Of a stretch of 38,373 nucleotides of DNA, positions 30,857 to 38,373 are shown piece by piece. The first letter of the stretch is position 1. Each line of letters starts with the position of its first letter. The position numbers and the translations under genes are program-made. The stretch is from assembly GCA_021151485.1 (NCBI GenBank), contig JAGKXB010000022.1, positions 1 through 38,373 on the forward strand, given 5' to 3'. The notes under the pieces were generated by a model. That model saw nothing but the letters and a program-made list of their open reading frames with translations, did no database searches and was not told the DNA's origin. This stretch comes from Oxalobacteraceae bacterium. Lineage in GTDB: Bacteria > Pseudomonadota > Gammaproteobacteria > Burkholderiales > Burkholderiaceae_D.

Positions 30857-32971
30857 GTGGCTATTTTGACTCAAGAAACATTGACTTCATCAATACCAAT
30901 ACCAATACCAATACCAATACCAACGTCGGTATCAGTTTCTGCACCAACCTCAACTTCTTCTGCTACCTCATTGGGGGCGCATGATGTTGAGGTTGAGCAA
31001 TTGTTTGGTATGGGGGGGGCGTTAAACCTTGCGGTAGGTGATTATCGTCCACGTCAGGCGCAAACTGAAATGGCTAAAGCCATCGCGCAAGCAGTCGCAG
31101 AACAAAAAACACTGATTGCTGAGGCGGGTACCGGTACTGGAAAAACTTTCGCTTATCTGGTTCCAGCTTTATTGTGGGGCGGCAAGGTGATTGTCTCGAC
31201 TGGTACCAAAAACTTGCAGGATCAATTGTACCAACGGGATATTCCCACAGTGCGCAAGGCCCTGAATGTCCCTGTATCGATTGCTTTACTGAAAGGTCGG
31301 GCCAATTATGTGTGCCATTTTCACCTGGAGCGGACACTGCAAAATGGTCGTTTAACCTCGCGTGAAGATGTCGGTTATTTGCGTGAAATTTCCCGCTTTA
31401 TCAAAACTACCATGTCGGGTGACAAGTCCGAATTATTAAACGTGCCAGAAACGGCACCAATCTGGAATTTGGTAACCTCGACGCGCGATACCTGTTTGGG
31501 ATCAGATTGCCAGTATGCGCAGGATTGTTTTGTCATGAAAGCACGCAAAGAAGCGCAAAAAGCGGATGTGGTGGTAGTCAATCACCATCTGTTTTTCGCT
31601 GATGTCGCCTTAAAAGACAATGGCGTTGCCGAGTTATTGCCGTCGGCAAATACGATCATTTTCGATGAAGCGCATCAATTGCCAGAGGTTGCTTCGCTCT
31701 TTTTTGGCGATACGATCTCCACTTCACAAGTATTGGAGTTGTGCCGTGATGTGTTGGCTGAAGGGTTGTCACATGCACGTGATGGCGCAGAATGGGCGAA
31801 AGTAGTGACGCCTGTCGAGCGCGCAGCTCGTGATTTGCGTCTGGCTTTTCCGCAAGATAATGTGCGTTTGTCGATTCACCAGATTGCGCCTTCTTCTGAG
31901 TTTTTCCCTGCTTTGGAAAAACTCAAAGTCGAGTTGGCTGACATGATTGCTGTGTTAGAAGCGCAGGCTGAGCGGGCAGAAACGATTGAGCAATGCCGAA
32001 CCAGGGCGATCGAATTGAATCAGCGCCTGCAATCTTGGGATAGCAAAAATTGGAGCAAGAGCGCCAATAACGTCAATAATGTGAATAACGCCAACGAAAA
32101 TAATGAAAACGCAGGAACGGTATTTTGGGTAGAGGCGTTTTCCGTTTCCCTGCAATTGCATCAAACCCCCTTATCGATTGCACCTATTTTTAATAAGCAA
32201 CGTGAAGGCGTGCCGCGCGCCTGGATTTTTGCGTCAGCCACGTTGGCGGTGAAGAATGATTTCCGTCATTTCACCTCACAAATGGGATTGCAGCATGAAG
32301 TCGCGTATTCTTGGCCCAGCCCATTTGATTATGGACAACAAGGTCTGTTGTATGTCCCGAATAATCTGCCGCAACCCAATTCACCTGCGTATACCGATGC
32401 GGTAATTGACGCAGCGTTGCCAGTATTGAAAGCTTCTGGCGGGCGTGCTTTTTTCCTCTGCACTACGCTGCGTGCAGTGAAGCAAACAGCAGAGCGCTTG
32501 CGTGCAGAGTTTTCTAATCAACAACTCCCTTTTCCCTTGATGGTGCAGGGTGAAAGTGGCCGCACAGAATTGCTGGATCGTTTTCGACTGGCTGGTAATG
32601 CGGTTTTGATAGGTAGCCAAAGTTTTTGGGAAGGCGTAGATGTGCGTGGCGAAGCGCTGTCTTTGGTGATTATTGATAAATTGCCTTTTGCGCCACCCGA
32701 TGATCCAGTTCTTTCTGCCCGGATTGAAGTGATGGAAAAACAGGGCTTAAATGGCTTTGTCCATCATCAATTGCCGGAAGCGATTATTAACATGAAGCAA
32801 GGCGCTGGGCGTTTGATTCGGAATGAAACTGATCGTGGCGTGCTAATGATTTGCGATCCTCGCTTGATTTCAAAGCCGTATGGCAAGAGAATCTGGCAAA
32901 GCCTACCGGCGTTTAAAAGAACGCGTGACTTGGCTGTAGTAGAGGAATTTTTTTCTATCAAGGATTTGTAA
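30857..32971 (+). CDS. DinG/YoaA-family ATP-dependent helicase
   Basis: A 704-residue superfamily 2 helicase of the XPD/DinG type. Walker A is AGTGTGKT (residues 90-97) and Walker B is IIFDEAHQLPE. Cysteines for an iron-sulfur cluster are seen in NYVCHFHLE, DTCLGSDCQYAQDC. Later motifs include FASATLAV, SFWEGVDVRGEALSLVIIDKLPF and QGAGRLIRNETDRGV. It unwinds 5'-tailed or forked DNA in repair, by family. The first 48 residues are unlike the family: they contain (Ile-Pro)5 and a Ser/Thr/Pro stretch. The start is unclear. A GTG at 30857 has no Shine-Dalgarno sequence, the neighbouring ATG at 30855 is out of frame, and the first in-frame ATG is at about 31010, next to a run of eight G. Confidence 0.9.
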   Translation: MAILTQETLTSSIPIPIPIPIPTSVSVSAPTSTSSATSLGAHDVEVEQLFGMGGALNLAVGDYRPRQAQTEMAKAIAQAVAEQKTLIAEAGTGTGKTFAYLVPALLWGGKVIVSTGTKNLQDQLYQRDIPTVRKALNVPVSIALLKGRANYVCHFHLERTLQNGRLTSREDVGYLREISRFIKTTMSGDKSELLNVPETAPIWNLVTSTRDTCLGSDCQYAQDCFVMKARKEAQKADVVVVNHHLFFADVALKDNGVAELLPSANTIIFDEAHQLPEVASLFFGDTISTSQVLELCRDVLAEGLSHARDGAEWAKVVTPVERAARDLRLAFPQDNVRLSIHQIAPSSEFFPALEKLKVELADMIAVLEAQAERAETIEQCRTRAIELNQRLQSWDSKNWSKSANNVNNVNNANENNENAGTVFWVEAFSVSLQLHQTPLSIAPIFNKQREGVPRAWIFASATLAVKNDFRHFTSQMGLQHEVAYSWPSPFDYGQQGLLYVPNNLPQPNSPAYTDAVIDAALPVLKASGGRAFFLCTTLRAVKQTAERLRAEFSNQQLPFPLMVQGESGRTELLDRFRLAGNAVLIGSQSFWEGVDVRGEALSLVIIDKLPFAPPDDPVLSARIEVMEKQGLNGFVHHQLPEAIINMKQGAGRLIRNETDRGVLMICDPRLISKPYGKRIWQSLPAFKRTRDLAVVEEFFSIKDL
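30893..30922 (+). repeat. five-copy ATACCA microsatellite in the helicase gene
   Basis: Five perfect tandem copies of the hexamer ATACCA encode Ile-Pro five times near the proposed N-terminus of the helicase. Being six bases long, copy-number changes keep the frame and alter only linker length, unless the true start lies downstream and the tract is untranslated leader. Confidence 0.9.
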
Positions 32972-32977
32972 TTATTT

Positions 32978-33715
32978 ATGCGTATTCTTATCAGTAACGA
33001 CGATGGTTATTTAGCACCAGGTATTGTGGCGCTGGCTGAGGCGTTGGCACCTATTGCGGAGATTGTGGTGGTGGCACCGGATAGTAATCGATCTGGCTCT
33101 TCCAATTCTCTAACCTTGGATCGTCCACTGTCTTTGTATCGTGCTGCCAATGGTTTTTATTTTATGAATGGTACGCCATCTGATTGTGTGCATTTAGCTT
33201 TAACGGGTTTGTTGTCTTACAAACCAGATTTGGTTGTTTCGGGGATTAATCAAGGTCAGAATATGGGAGACGATACCTTGTACTCTGGCACGGTGGCTGC
33301 AGCGACAGAAGGGTTTTTATTTGGTATTCCTTCCATTGCCTTTTCACAAGTCGAACCTGGTTGGAGTCAATTGGAATCAGCGGCAAAAATGGCACGTCGG
33401 ATTGTGGAGCAGCGTTTTGATACTTTGCAAAAACCGTATTTGTTAAATGTGAATATCCCCAACCGCCCTTATGATGATTTGGAAGAGATTGTTGCCACGC
33501 GCTTAGGCAAACGTCATCAATCTGAAGCGATCATTAAATCGCAGGATCCGCATGGACGGGAGATTTTTTGGATAGGGCCAGCTGGTGCAGCGAAAGATGC
33601 GAGTGAGGGAACCGATTTTTATGCGACAGCGCAGGGTAAGGTATCAATTACGCCTTTACAGATAGATTTGACGCATAGCACGCAATTGAATGCACTCAAA
33701 GAAGGTTTGTTATGA
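32978..33715 (+). CDS. surE: 5'-nucleotidase SurE
   Basis: A 245-residue metal-dependent nucleotidase acting on nucleoside monophosphates (and polyphosphate in E. coli), important in stationary phase. The N-terminal [14 protein letters not shown] carries the metal ligands Asn7, Asp8 and Asp9; further ligands are in [13 protein letters not shown] (Ser39 region) and [14 protein letters not shown]. The ATG is six bases after the helicase stop and the pcm ATG overlaps its end by four bases. surE-pcm-nlpD-rpoS is a conserved stress gene order. Confidence 0.94.
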   Translation: MRILISNDDGYLAPGIVALAEALAPIAEIVVVAPDSNRSGSSNSLTLDRPLSLYRAANGFYFMNGTPSDCVHLALTGLLSYKPDLVVSGINQGQNMGDDTLYSGTVAAATEGFLFGIPSIAFSQVEPGWSQLESAAKMARRIVEQRFDTLQKPYLLNVNIPNRPYDDLEEIVATRLGKRHQSEAIIKSQDPHGREIFWIGPAGAAKDASEGTDFYATAQGKVSITPLQIDLTHSTQLNALKEGLL

Positions 33716-34563
33716 CGACGGAGAAGAAGCAAAAGTTTCCATTGTCACTCTCTGCTATTCGCAGCAATTCTTCTGAGTTTGCTAAGGATAAGTCGCCTTC
33801 TTTTGCTGCGCGTTCCTTGGGTAAGGTTGTCATGCCACAAACGGCCACGCAGAACGCAGCAAATAAGCATGTATCTGCATTAGTCGAATCCGATCGTTCT
33901 AATCCTTTGGTATCAGATGCAGTGCGGCGTGCTATGGTGCAGCGGCTTGAAAAGCAGGGGGTGAAGGATCCTATTGTTCTTGCTGCAATGATGGCTGTGC
34001 CGCGTCATGCCTTTGTGGATTCTGGCTTGGCTAGTCAGGCTTATATTGATGCGTCTTTGCCCATCGGACATCATCAAACGATTTCGCAACCATATATTGT
34101 GGCACGCATGATGGCAGTGCTGCGCAATGGTGGTGTCCTGAATCGTGTATTAGAAATTGGGACGGGGTGTGGTTATCAAGCGGCTGTGTTGTCGCAAATT
34201 GCACGTGAAGTTCATTCTATTGAGCGTATTCAAGCTTTACATGAACTAGCTGCTCACAATTTGCGAATGATTTCGCATACTGCTTCTCCAACAATGTCTT
34301 TTGCAAATTTATCTTTGTATTATGGCGATGGCATGATGGGTTTGCCGGATTGTGCACCTTTTGATGGAATTATTCTTGCTGCCGCTGGTTTAAAAGTGCC
34401 GTCAGAATTGCTGCAGCAAATGGCAATTGGCGGCAGATTGATCGCACCAGTTGGTGCGCGTGAGCAGGTTTTACAATTGATAGAAAGGGTGGGGCCGTCT
34501 GATTGGGTGCACTCGACCTTAGAACATTGTCATTTTGTTCCCTTGCGTTCAGGAATCGTGTAA
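33712..34563 (+). CDS. pcm: protein-L-isoaspartate O-methyltransferase
   Basis: A 283-residue repair enzyme that methylates isoaspartyl residues in damaged proteins using S-adenosylmethionine. The catalytic core begins near residue 70 ([15 protein letters not shown]), with [25 protein letters not shown], the SAM loop [16 protein letters not shown] (about 146-161) and GGRLIAPVG. The first 65 or so residues are a basic and Ser-rich extension absent from E. coli Pcm but common in Burkholderiales. It overlaps surE by four bases, and its stop overlaps the nlpD start by one (TAATG), so the three are coupled. Confidence 0.92.
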   Translation: MTTEKKQKFPLSLSAIRSNSSEFAKDKSPSFAARSLGKVVMPQTATQNAANKHVSALVESDRSNPLVSDAVRRAMVQRLEKQGVKDPIVLAAMMAVPRHAFVDSGLASQAYIDASLPIGHHQTISQPYIVARMMAVLRNGGVLNRVLEIGTGCGYQAAVLSQIAREVHSIERIQALHELAAHNLRMISHTASPTMSFANLSLYYGDGMMGLPDCAPFDGIILAAAGLKVPSELLQQMAIGGRLIAPVGAREQVLQLIERVGPSDWVHSTLEHCHFVPLRSGIV

Positions 34564-35585
34564 TGAAAACGAAGAATGTTTATTTAAATTTAATCTTGGT
34601 AGCGGCATGTGGGTTAATGACAGCCTGTGGCTCAACACATCATTTGGCTCCTGTCATTGATCATGCTGCGGCTCCTGCATCTGTTGATGCAGTCAAAACA
34701 AATAGAGTGAATGTTAAAGAAGCTGCAAAGACAACATCTGTCGATAAGCCAGATGGTCCTTATTACATAGTCAAAAAGGGGGACACCCTTTTACATATTG
34801 CGTTGGATTATGGCCTCAATTATCGTGATATCGTGACCTGGAATAATTTAAGCAATCCTAATGACATTAAGGTTGATCAGGTCTTGCGTATTGCTCCGCC
34901 AGATGCGAAATTAGCAGCGGTACCCGCAGCATCTGCACCGCTAGGGTCGAAAGAAGTGAAAACTTTTAATGTCAATATGACACCGGAAATTGAAGTCCGA
35001 CCTTCGTCCTCTTCCCCTTCTTTGGCGAACCCAGTTGCTAATGTAAAAGTCGGACCGCGCGGTAACAAGCAGCCGTATTCTGAAGCTGCAATGCTTGAAT
35101 TGCAAAAACCTGATTCAACTATTGCCCCTCCCTCACTGACGCCTAAAGTCGATAAAGCACCTGCAGCAAATGGGATTGCAAGTTCCACTGTCAATGACGA
35201 TGCGTTGACATGGGTTTGGCCTGCTGATGGCAAGATATTAGCGACTTTTGAGGAGGGTAAAAGTAAAGGGATTGATATCGCGGGTAAAGCTGGACAAAAA
35301 GTACGTGCAGCTAGCGCGGGTAAAGTGATGTACGCCGGGAGTGGGATTCGTGGTTATGGAAATTTGGTTATCCTGAAACACACAAATAATTTGTTGTCAG
35401 CCTACGCACATAACAAAACTATTGTGGTAAAAGAAGGTCAAACTATTACCAAGGGGCAAGTAATTGCGGAAATGGGCAGTTCGGATACAGATACGGTGAA
35501 ATTGCATTTTGAAATTCGCCACCAAGGTAAGCCGGTCGATCCATCCAAGTTTTTACCTAGCGCTGCCCTTGGTTTAGCTAATTGA
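34563..35585 (+). CDS. nlpD: lipoprotein NlpD, murein hydrolase activator
   Basis: A 340-residue outer-membrane lipoprotein that activates the amidase AmiC during cell separation. A lipoprotein signal ends at Cys22 (GLMTACGS; Cys16 is an alternative). A LysM peptidoglycan-binding domain covers about residues 66-112 (YYIVKKGDTLLHIALDYG), a Pro/Ser-rich linker follows, and the C-terminal LytM (M23) domain starts near DGKILATFEEGKSKGIDIAG. The first metal-binding His of true M23 peptidases is replaced by Lys (SKGIDIAG), as in E. coli NlpD, so it is an activator and not a peptidase. It precedes rpoS, whose main promoter usually lies within nlpD; no such promoter was called here. Confidence 0.93.
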   Translation: MKTKNVYLNLILVAACGLMTACGSTHHLAPVIDHAAAPASVDAVKTNRVNVKEAAKTTSVDKPDGPYYIVKKGDTLLHIALDYGLNYRDIVTWNNLSNPNDIKVDQVLRIAPPDAKLAAVPAASAPLGSKEVKTFNVNMTPEIEVRPSSSSPSLANPVANVKVGPRGNKQPYSEAAMLELQKPDSTIAPPSLTPKVDKAPAANGIASSTVNDDALTWVWPADGKILATFEEGKSKGIDIAGKAGQKVRAASAGKVMYAGSGIRGYGNLVILKHTNNLLSAYAHNKTIVVKEGQTITKGQVIAEMGSSDTDTVKLHFEIRHQGKPVDPSKFLPSAALGLAN

Positions 35586-35647
35586 TAGGTACTTTGATGT
35601 AAAAATTTAGTACAAGTAATGTGATACCAGTAATTCGATTGAGGTAG

Positions 35648-35682
35648 TTGATTTAAGTAATTGATTTAAGTAATTGATTTAA
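35648..35682. repeat. 13-base tandem repeat in the rpoS leader
   Basis: TTGATTTAAGTAA is repeated about 2.7 times in perfect register, 43-77 bases before the rpoS ATG, within a very AT-rich 139-base gap after nlpD. More imperfect TTTAATTTAA copies follow. If rpoS is transcribed from within nlpD this tract is in its 5' leader. Confidence 0.75.
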
Positions 35683-35724
35683 TTTAAAGATTTAATTTAA
35701 TTATTCTAATTAATCGAGCTAATC

Positions 35725-36738
35725 ATGAACCCAAAATCCAGCAAGTCTTTGAGTGATGAGGTAACGTCAGATGATTTTCCAGATGTGGTATTGGATACGT
35801 TGGATAAATCTGAAGGTGTTGGCGATAGTTTTGGTCGTCCCGACAAAAGTGCGGCAACATTGGACGGTGTTGATGAGTTGAAAGCAGTACTTGCCGCTGA
35901 ACTAACTACCGATGCAACGCAGTATTATCTTAATCAAATTGGCACGCGCGCATTGTTGACTATTCCAGAGGAAATTCATTTTTCCACTTTGGCAAAGCAG
36001 GGGGATTTTGATGCACGCCAAAAAATGATAGAGCACAATTTGCGCCTGGTGGTTTCTATTGCAAAACATTACATCAATCGCGGCCTTGTTTTATTAGACA
36101 TGATAGAAGAAGGTAATCTTGGTTTAATCCATGCAATTGAGAAATTTGAGCCTGAGCGTGGCTTTCGCTTTTCTACTTATGCCACTTGGTGGATACGCCA
36201 AAGTATTGAGCGTGCGATTATGAATCAGGCACGCACGGTGCGTTTGCCCGTGCATATGGTGCGTGAATTGAATCAAGTGTTACGTGCCAAATATTATTTA
36301 GAGGTACAGCATCAGGATGGTAAAGATGCCACGGTAGAGGATATTGCCCATTTGATTGGTCGGCCCGTAGAAGAAGTGCAGGATATTCTCGCCTTGTCTG
36401 AGCATGCCAGTTCCTTGGATGCGCCACTAGATAATGATCCACAATCTAGTTTGATGGACCTGTTGCCTGACAATGCAGAAGATGGTCCAGAATCGCAAGC
36501 GGAGTCGCATGAAATGACCGTTCGGGTACATGACTGGCTGTTGAGTCTGTCGGACAAACAGCGCTTAGTTATTCGGCGTCGTTTTGGGTTAGAGGAAGGG
36601 GATGTAGTCACGCTAGAGACGTTAGCGGACGAAATGGGAATTACCCGTGAGCGCGTGCGACAAATTCAACAAGAAGCCCTGGCTAAACTCAAGCGTGTCT
36701 TGGCAGCCAACGGTGTACAAAAAGACGCTGTGTTGTAA
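35725..36738 (+). CDS. rpoS: RNA polymerase sigma factor RpoS
   Basis: A 337-residue stationary-phase and general-stress sigma factor. Region 1.2 is [15 protein letters not shown], region 2 contains [36 protein letters not shown] and [19 protein letters not shown] (-10 recognition), region 3 is [16 protein letters not shown] and region 4 has the helix-turn-helix [19 protein letters not shown], preceded by RRFGLEEGD. The order nlpD-rpoS separates it from RpoD and RpoH. The ATG at 35725 has only a weak GAG upstream, and the AT-rich repeat leader may influence translation. Confidence 0.95.
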   Translation: MNPKSSKSLSDEVTSDDFPDVVLDTLDKSEGVGDSFGRPDKSAATLDGVDELKAVLAAELTTDATQYYLNQIGTRALLTIPEEIHFSTLAKQGDFDARQKMIEHNLRLVVSIAKHYINRGLVLLDMIEEGNLGLIHAIEKFEPERGFRFSTYATWWIRQSIERAIMNQARTVRLPVHMVRELNQVLRAKYYLEVQHQDGKDATVEDIAHLIGRPVEEVQDILALSEHASSLDAPLDNDPQSSLMDLLPDNAEDGPESQAESHEMTVRVHDWLLSLSDKQRLVIRRRFGLEEGDVVTLETLADEMGITRERVRQIQQEALAKLKRVLAANGVQKDAVL

Positions 36739-36770
36739 CTTTAAATTAAGTTACATGCAGCAAAGTAAGG

Positions 36771-38141
36771 ATGACAACGAGAACGAGAGTGATGCAGGAT
36801 AATCAAATTGAAATTAAATCGCTAGATGCTGATGCGCGTGGTATCGGTCATCTAGCCAATGAAGATGGTACGCCGGGAAAAGTGGTATTCGTAGAAGGCG
36901 CATTGCCGGGTGAGCGAGTAAGTTTTAGCTCATTCCGTAAAAAGAACAATTGGGAAGCTGCCAACATGACGGCGTTGCATCGCGAATCTGTGTTGCGAAC
37001 CAAACCTAAGTGCCAACATTTCAATGTATGCGGTGGTTGCGCGATGCAACATCTGGATCCTGCTGGCCAAGTTGCCATTAAGCAGCGCATTTTGGAAGAC
37101 AATTTGTGGCATATCGGTAAAGTACGGGCTGAAACCATGATGCGTCCGATTGCTGGGCCAACCTGGGCGTATCGTTATCGCGCCAGATTGTCGGTGCGTT
37201 ATGTGCGTAAAAAAGGCACGGTGCTGGTTGGCTTTCATGAAAAGAAATCCGCTTTTGTGGCCGATATGCAAAGTTGCGCCATCTTACCCGAGCATGTTTC
37301 TGCCATGTTGTTGCCATTGCGTGGTTTGGTGGGATCGCTCTCGATCGTTGAAAAACTACCGCAAATTGAATTAGCCGTAGGACAGAATAAAACAGTCATG
37401 GTGTTACGTATCATGCAGTCACTTACTGCCGATGACGAAGTCAAGCTCAAGTCTTTTGCCGACGAATACAAGGTGCAATGGTGGTTGCAGACGGGGGGGG
37501 CGGATACTGCTGTCCCTTTTTATCCATATGATCCTGCCGATGTAACTGATCAATTGCATTATTTATTGCCGGAATTTGGCATCAAAATGCCTTTTAAACC
37601 GACCGATTTTACTCAGGTTAATCACCATATCAACCGTGTTTTAGTGGCACGTGCATTGCGTTTGTTGGAAGCACAAGCCGATGAGCGTGTGGCGGATTTG
37701 TTTTGTGGTTTGGGTAATTTCACTTTGCCCATCGCAACCCAAGCGGCGGCTGTCGTTGGTATCGAAGGCAGCGATGCCTTGGTCGAACGCGCTTTGGATA
37801 ATGCGGTAGTGAATGGTTTGGCTGCTAAAACATCATTCAGTAGTCGGAATTTATTTGATGTGACGATGGAAGATTTTGTTGCGTTAGGTAAATTTGATCG
37901 CATGCTGATCGATCCACCACGCGATGGTGCGGCAGCGGTGTGTCAGGCTTTGGTTGGATTAAATCAACCCCTCAAACCCAAGCGGATCGTGTATGTATCC
38001 TGCAGTCCGTCCACGTTGGCGCGTGATGCGGGGGTATTGGTACATGAAGCTGGATATGTGTTGAAAAAGGCAGGAATTGTGAACATGTTTCCACATACTG
38101 CGCATGTGGAGTCGATTGCGGTTTTTGATTATCCTGAATAA
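36771..38141 (+). CDS. rlmD: 23S rRNA (uracil-5-)-methyltransferase RlmD
   Basis: A 456-residue SAM-dependent enzyme that makes m5U at position 1939 (E. coli numbering) of 23S rRNA. A TRAM RNA-binding domain covers about residues 10-70. The [4Fe-4S] ligands are Cys81, Cys87 and Cys90 (CQHFNVCGGCAMQ) with Cys169 (MQSCAIL). The Rossmann domain has VADLFCGLGNFTLP and IDPPRDGA; the catalytic nucleophile is about Cys411 in YVSCSPSTLARD and the general base Glu is in HTAHVESIAVF. The start could be the ATG at 36771 (AAGG is too close) or the one at 36792 (GAGAG upstream). A run of eight G (37493-37500) lies inside the gene. Confidence 0.93.
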   Translation: MTTRTRVMQDNQIEIKSLDADARGIGHLANEDGTPGKVVFVEGALPGERVSFSSFRKKNNWEAANMTALHRESVLRTKPKCQHFNVCGGCAMQHLDPAGQVAIKQRILEDNLWHIGKVRAETMMRPIAGPTWAYRYRARLSVRYVRKKGTVLVGFHEKKSAFVADMQSCAILPEHVSAMLLPLRGLVGSLSIVEKLPQIELAVGQNKTVMVLRIMQSLTADDEVKLKSFADEYKVQWWLQTGGADTAVPFYPYDPADVTDQLHYLLPEFGIKMPFKPTDFTQVNHHINRVLVARALRLLEAQADERVADLFCGLGNFTLPIATQAAAVVGIEGSDALVERALDNAVVNGLAAKTSFSSRNLFDVTMEDFVALGKFDRMLIDPPRDGAAAVCQALVGLNQPLKPKRIVYVSCSPSTLARDAGVLVHEAGYVLKKAGIVNMFPHTAHVESIAVFDYPE

Positions 38142-38145
38142 TAGA

Positions 38146-38179
38146 AATCTGGCCATGATTGGATGATCATTGCCAGATT
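38146..38179. terminator. hairpin after rlmD
   Basis: AATCTGGC and GCCAGATT pair over 8 bases, with a further 5-base stem (ATGAT / ATCAT) inside after one mismatch, starting 5 bases after the rlmD stop. No U-tract follows, so it may mark a rho-dependent end or protect the mRNA. Confidence 0.5.
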
Positions 38180-38372
38180 GAATGAATGTTGCCGTGTAAC
38201 GTAATTGAACTGATCTGTACTAGCTCAGATGATGAGCGTAGTAATGGATATAACGTTTCAATTCGATCTTTAGTTGTGCGATTCACAGACATCGTTTCAA
38301 TTTTCGCAGTGCTAGTTCGACCCGGTAGTTCTGTTCCTGAACACGCTCTTTTGACAAGTCGAACTTAGCGCT
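38167..38372 (-). other. edge region with overlapping minus-strand reading frames
   Basis: On the minus strand an open frame enters from the window edge and codes for 29 residues (charged and helical, with RVQEQNYRVELALRKLKRC) before a stop at 38283-38285. A 41-codon frame with its own ATG (38292) overlaps that stop by a few bases and ends at 38167. This could be the tail of a gene that lies mostly outside the window, possibly broken by a frameshift. A plus-strand frame is also open here, so coding is uncertain and no family was recognised. Confidence 0.2.
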
Positions 38373-38373
38373 G

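Noticed and set aside
38254..38302. CGTTTCAATT occurs twice with a 29-base gap, which recalls the end of a CRISPR repeat.
   Set aside because: Only 10 bases are shared, there are just two copies, and the flanks do not match, so it is not a CRISPR array.
38186..38368. A 60-codon plus-strand frame near the right edge.
   Set aside because: No ribosome-binding site, no family resemblance and it overlaps an equally open minus-strand frame, so it was not called as a gene.

Overview
The window reads as a chromosomal segment of a betaproteobacterium, most likely order Burkholderiales and perhaps near Oxalobacteraceae, with moderate to low GC for that group. The main reasons are the order sdhCDAB-sdhE-gltA-odhA-odhB-lpdA next to divergent mdh and acnA, a DUF2863 gene (a betaproteobacterial family), a leader in front of odhA that looks like the Burkholderiales sucA RNA motif, and the surE-pcm-nlpD-rpoS order. 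No rRNA, tRNA, CRISPR array or complete insertion sequence was recognised.

Layout. Positions 1-1033 (minus strand) hold two AT-rich genes for membrane proteins I do not recognise. Positions 1187-3476 (minus) are a tight four-gene set: saccharopine-dehydrogenase-like oxidoreductase, DoxX-like membrane protein, DUF2269 membrane protein and YciI-like protein. An ogt-type DNA repair gene (3584) converges on a small secreted Cys-containing protein (4131-4406) that lies downstream of parE (4516-6525). Positions 6584-9937 hold greB-rmuC with a predicted toxin-antitoxin pair on each side (DUF433/DUF5615 and MNT/HepT). A lone TPR plus O-GlcNAc-transferase-like (GT41) gene (9983-11575) converges on the DUF2863 gene.

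The core is a TCA-cycle supercluster of about 16 kb (13016-28993). acnA, an MliC-like secreted protein gene and mdh run leftward. sdhC, sdhD, sdhA, sdhB, sdhE, gltA, odhA, odhB and lpdA run rightward, from a 361-base divergent intergenic region. Together they encode aconitase, malate dehydrogenase, succinate dehydrogenase and its FAD assembly factor, citrate synthase and the whole 2-oxoglutarate dehydrogenase complex. Four strong hairpins sit between the rightward genes (after sdhB, gltA, odhA and odhB), and a classic terminator closes the run after lpdA. The structured leader before odhA has two helices that compete for the same bases, close to the ribosome-binding site.

The right end (29065-38141) is housekeeping on the plus strand: zapE, a small secreted protein, a YdcH-like protein, a DinG-family helicase, surE, pcm, nlpD, rpoS and rlmD. 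The DinG gene has a five-copy in-frame hexanucleotide repeat near its proposed start, and it and rlmD each carry a run of eight G. No wholly new system was established. The best leads are the odhA leader, the hairpin-divided TCA operon, the isolated GT41 enzyme, the repeat tracts in the helicase gene and the orphan membrane pair at the left edge.
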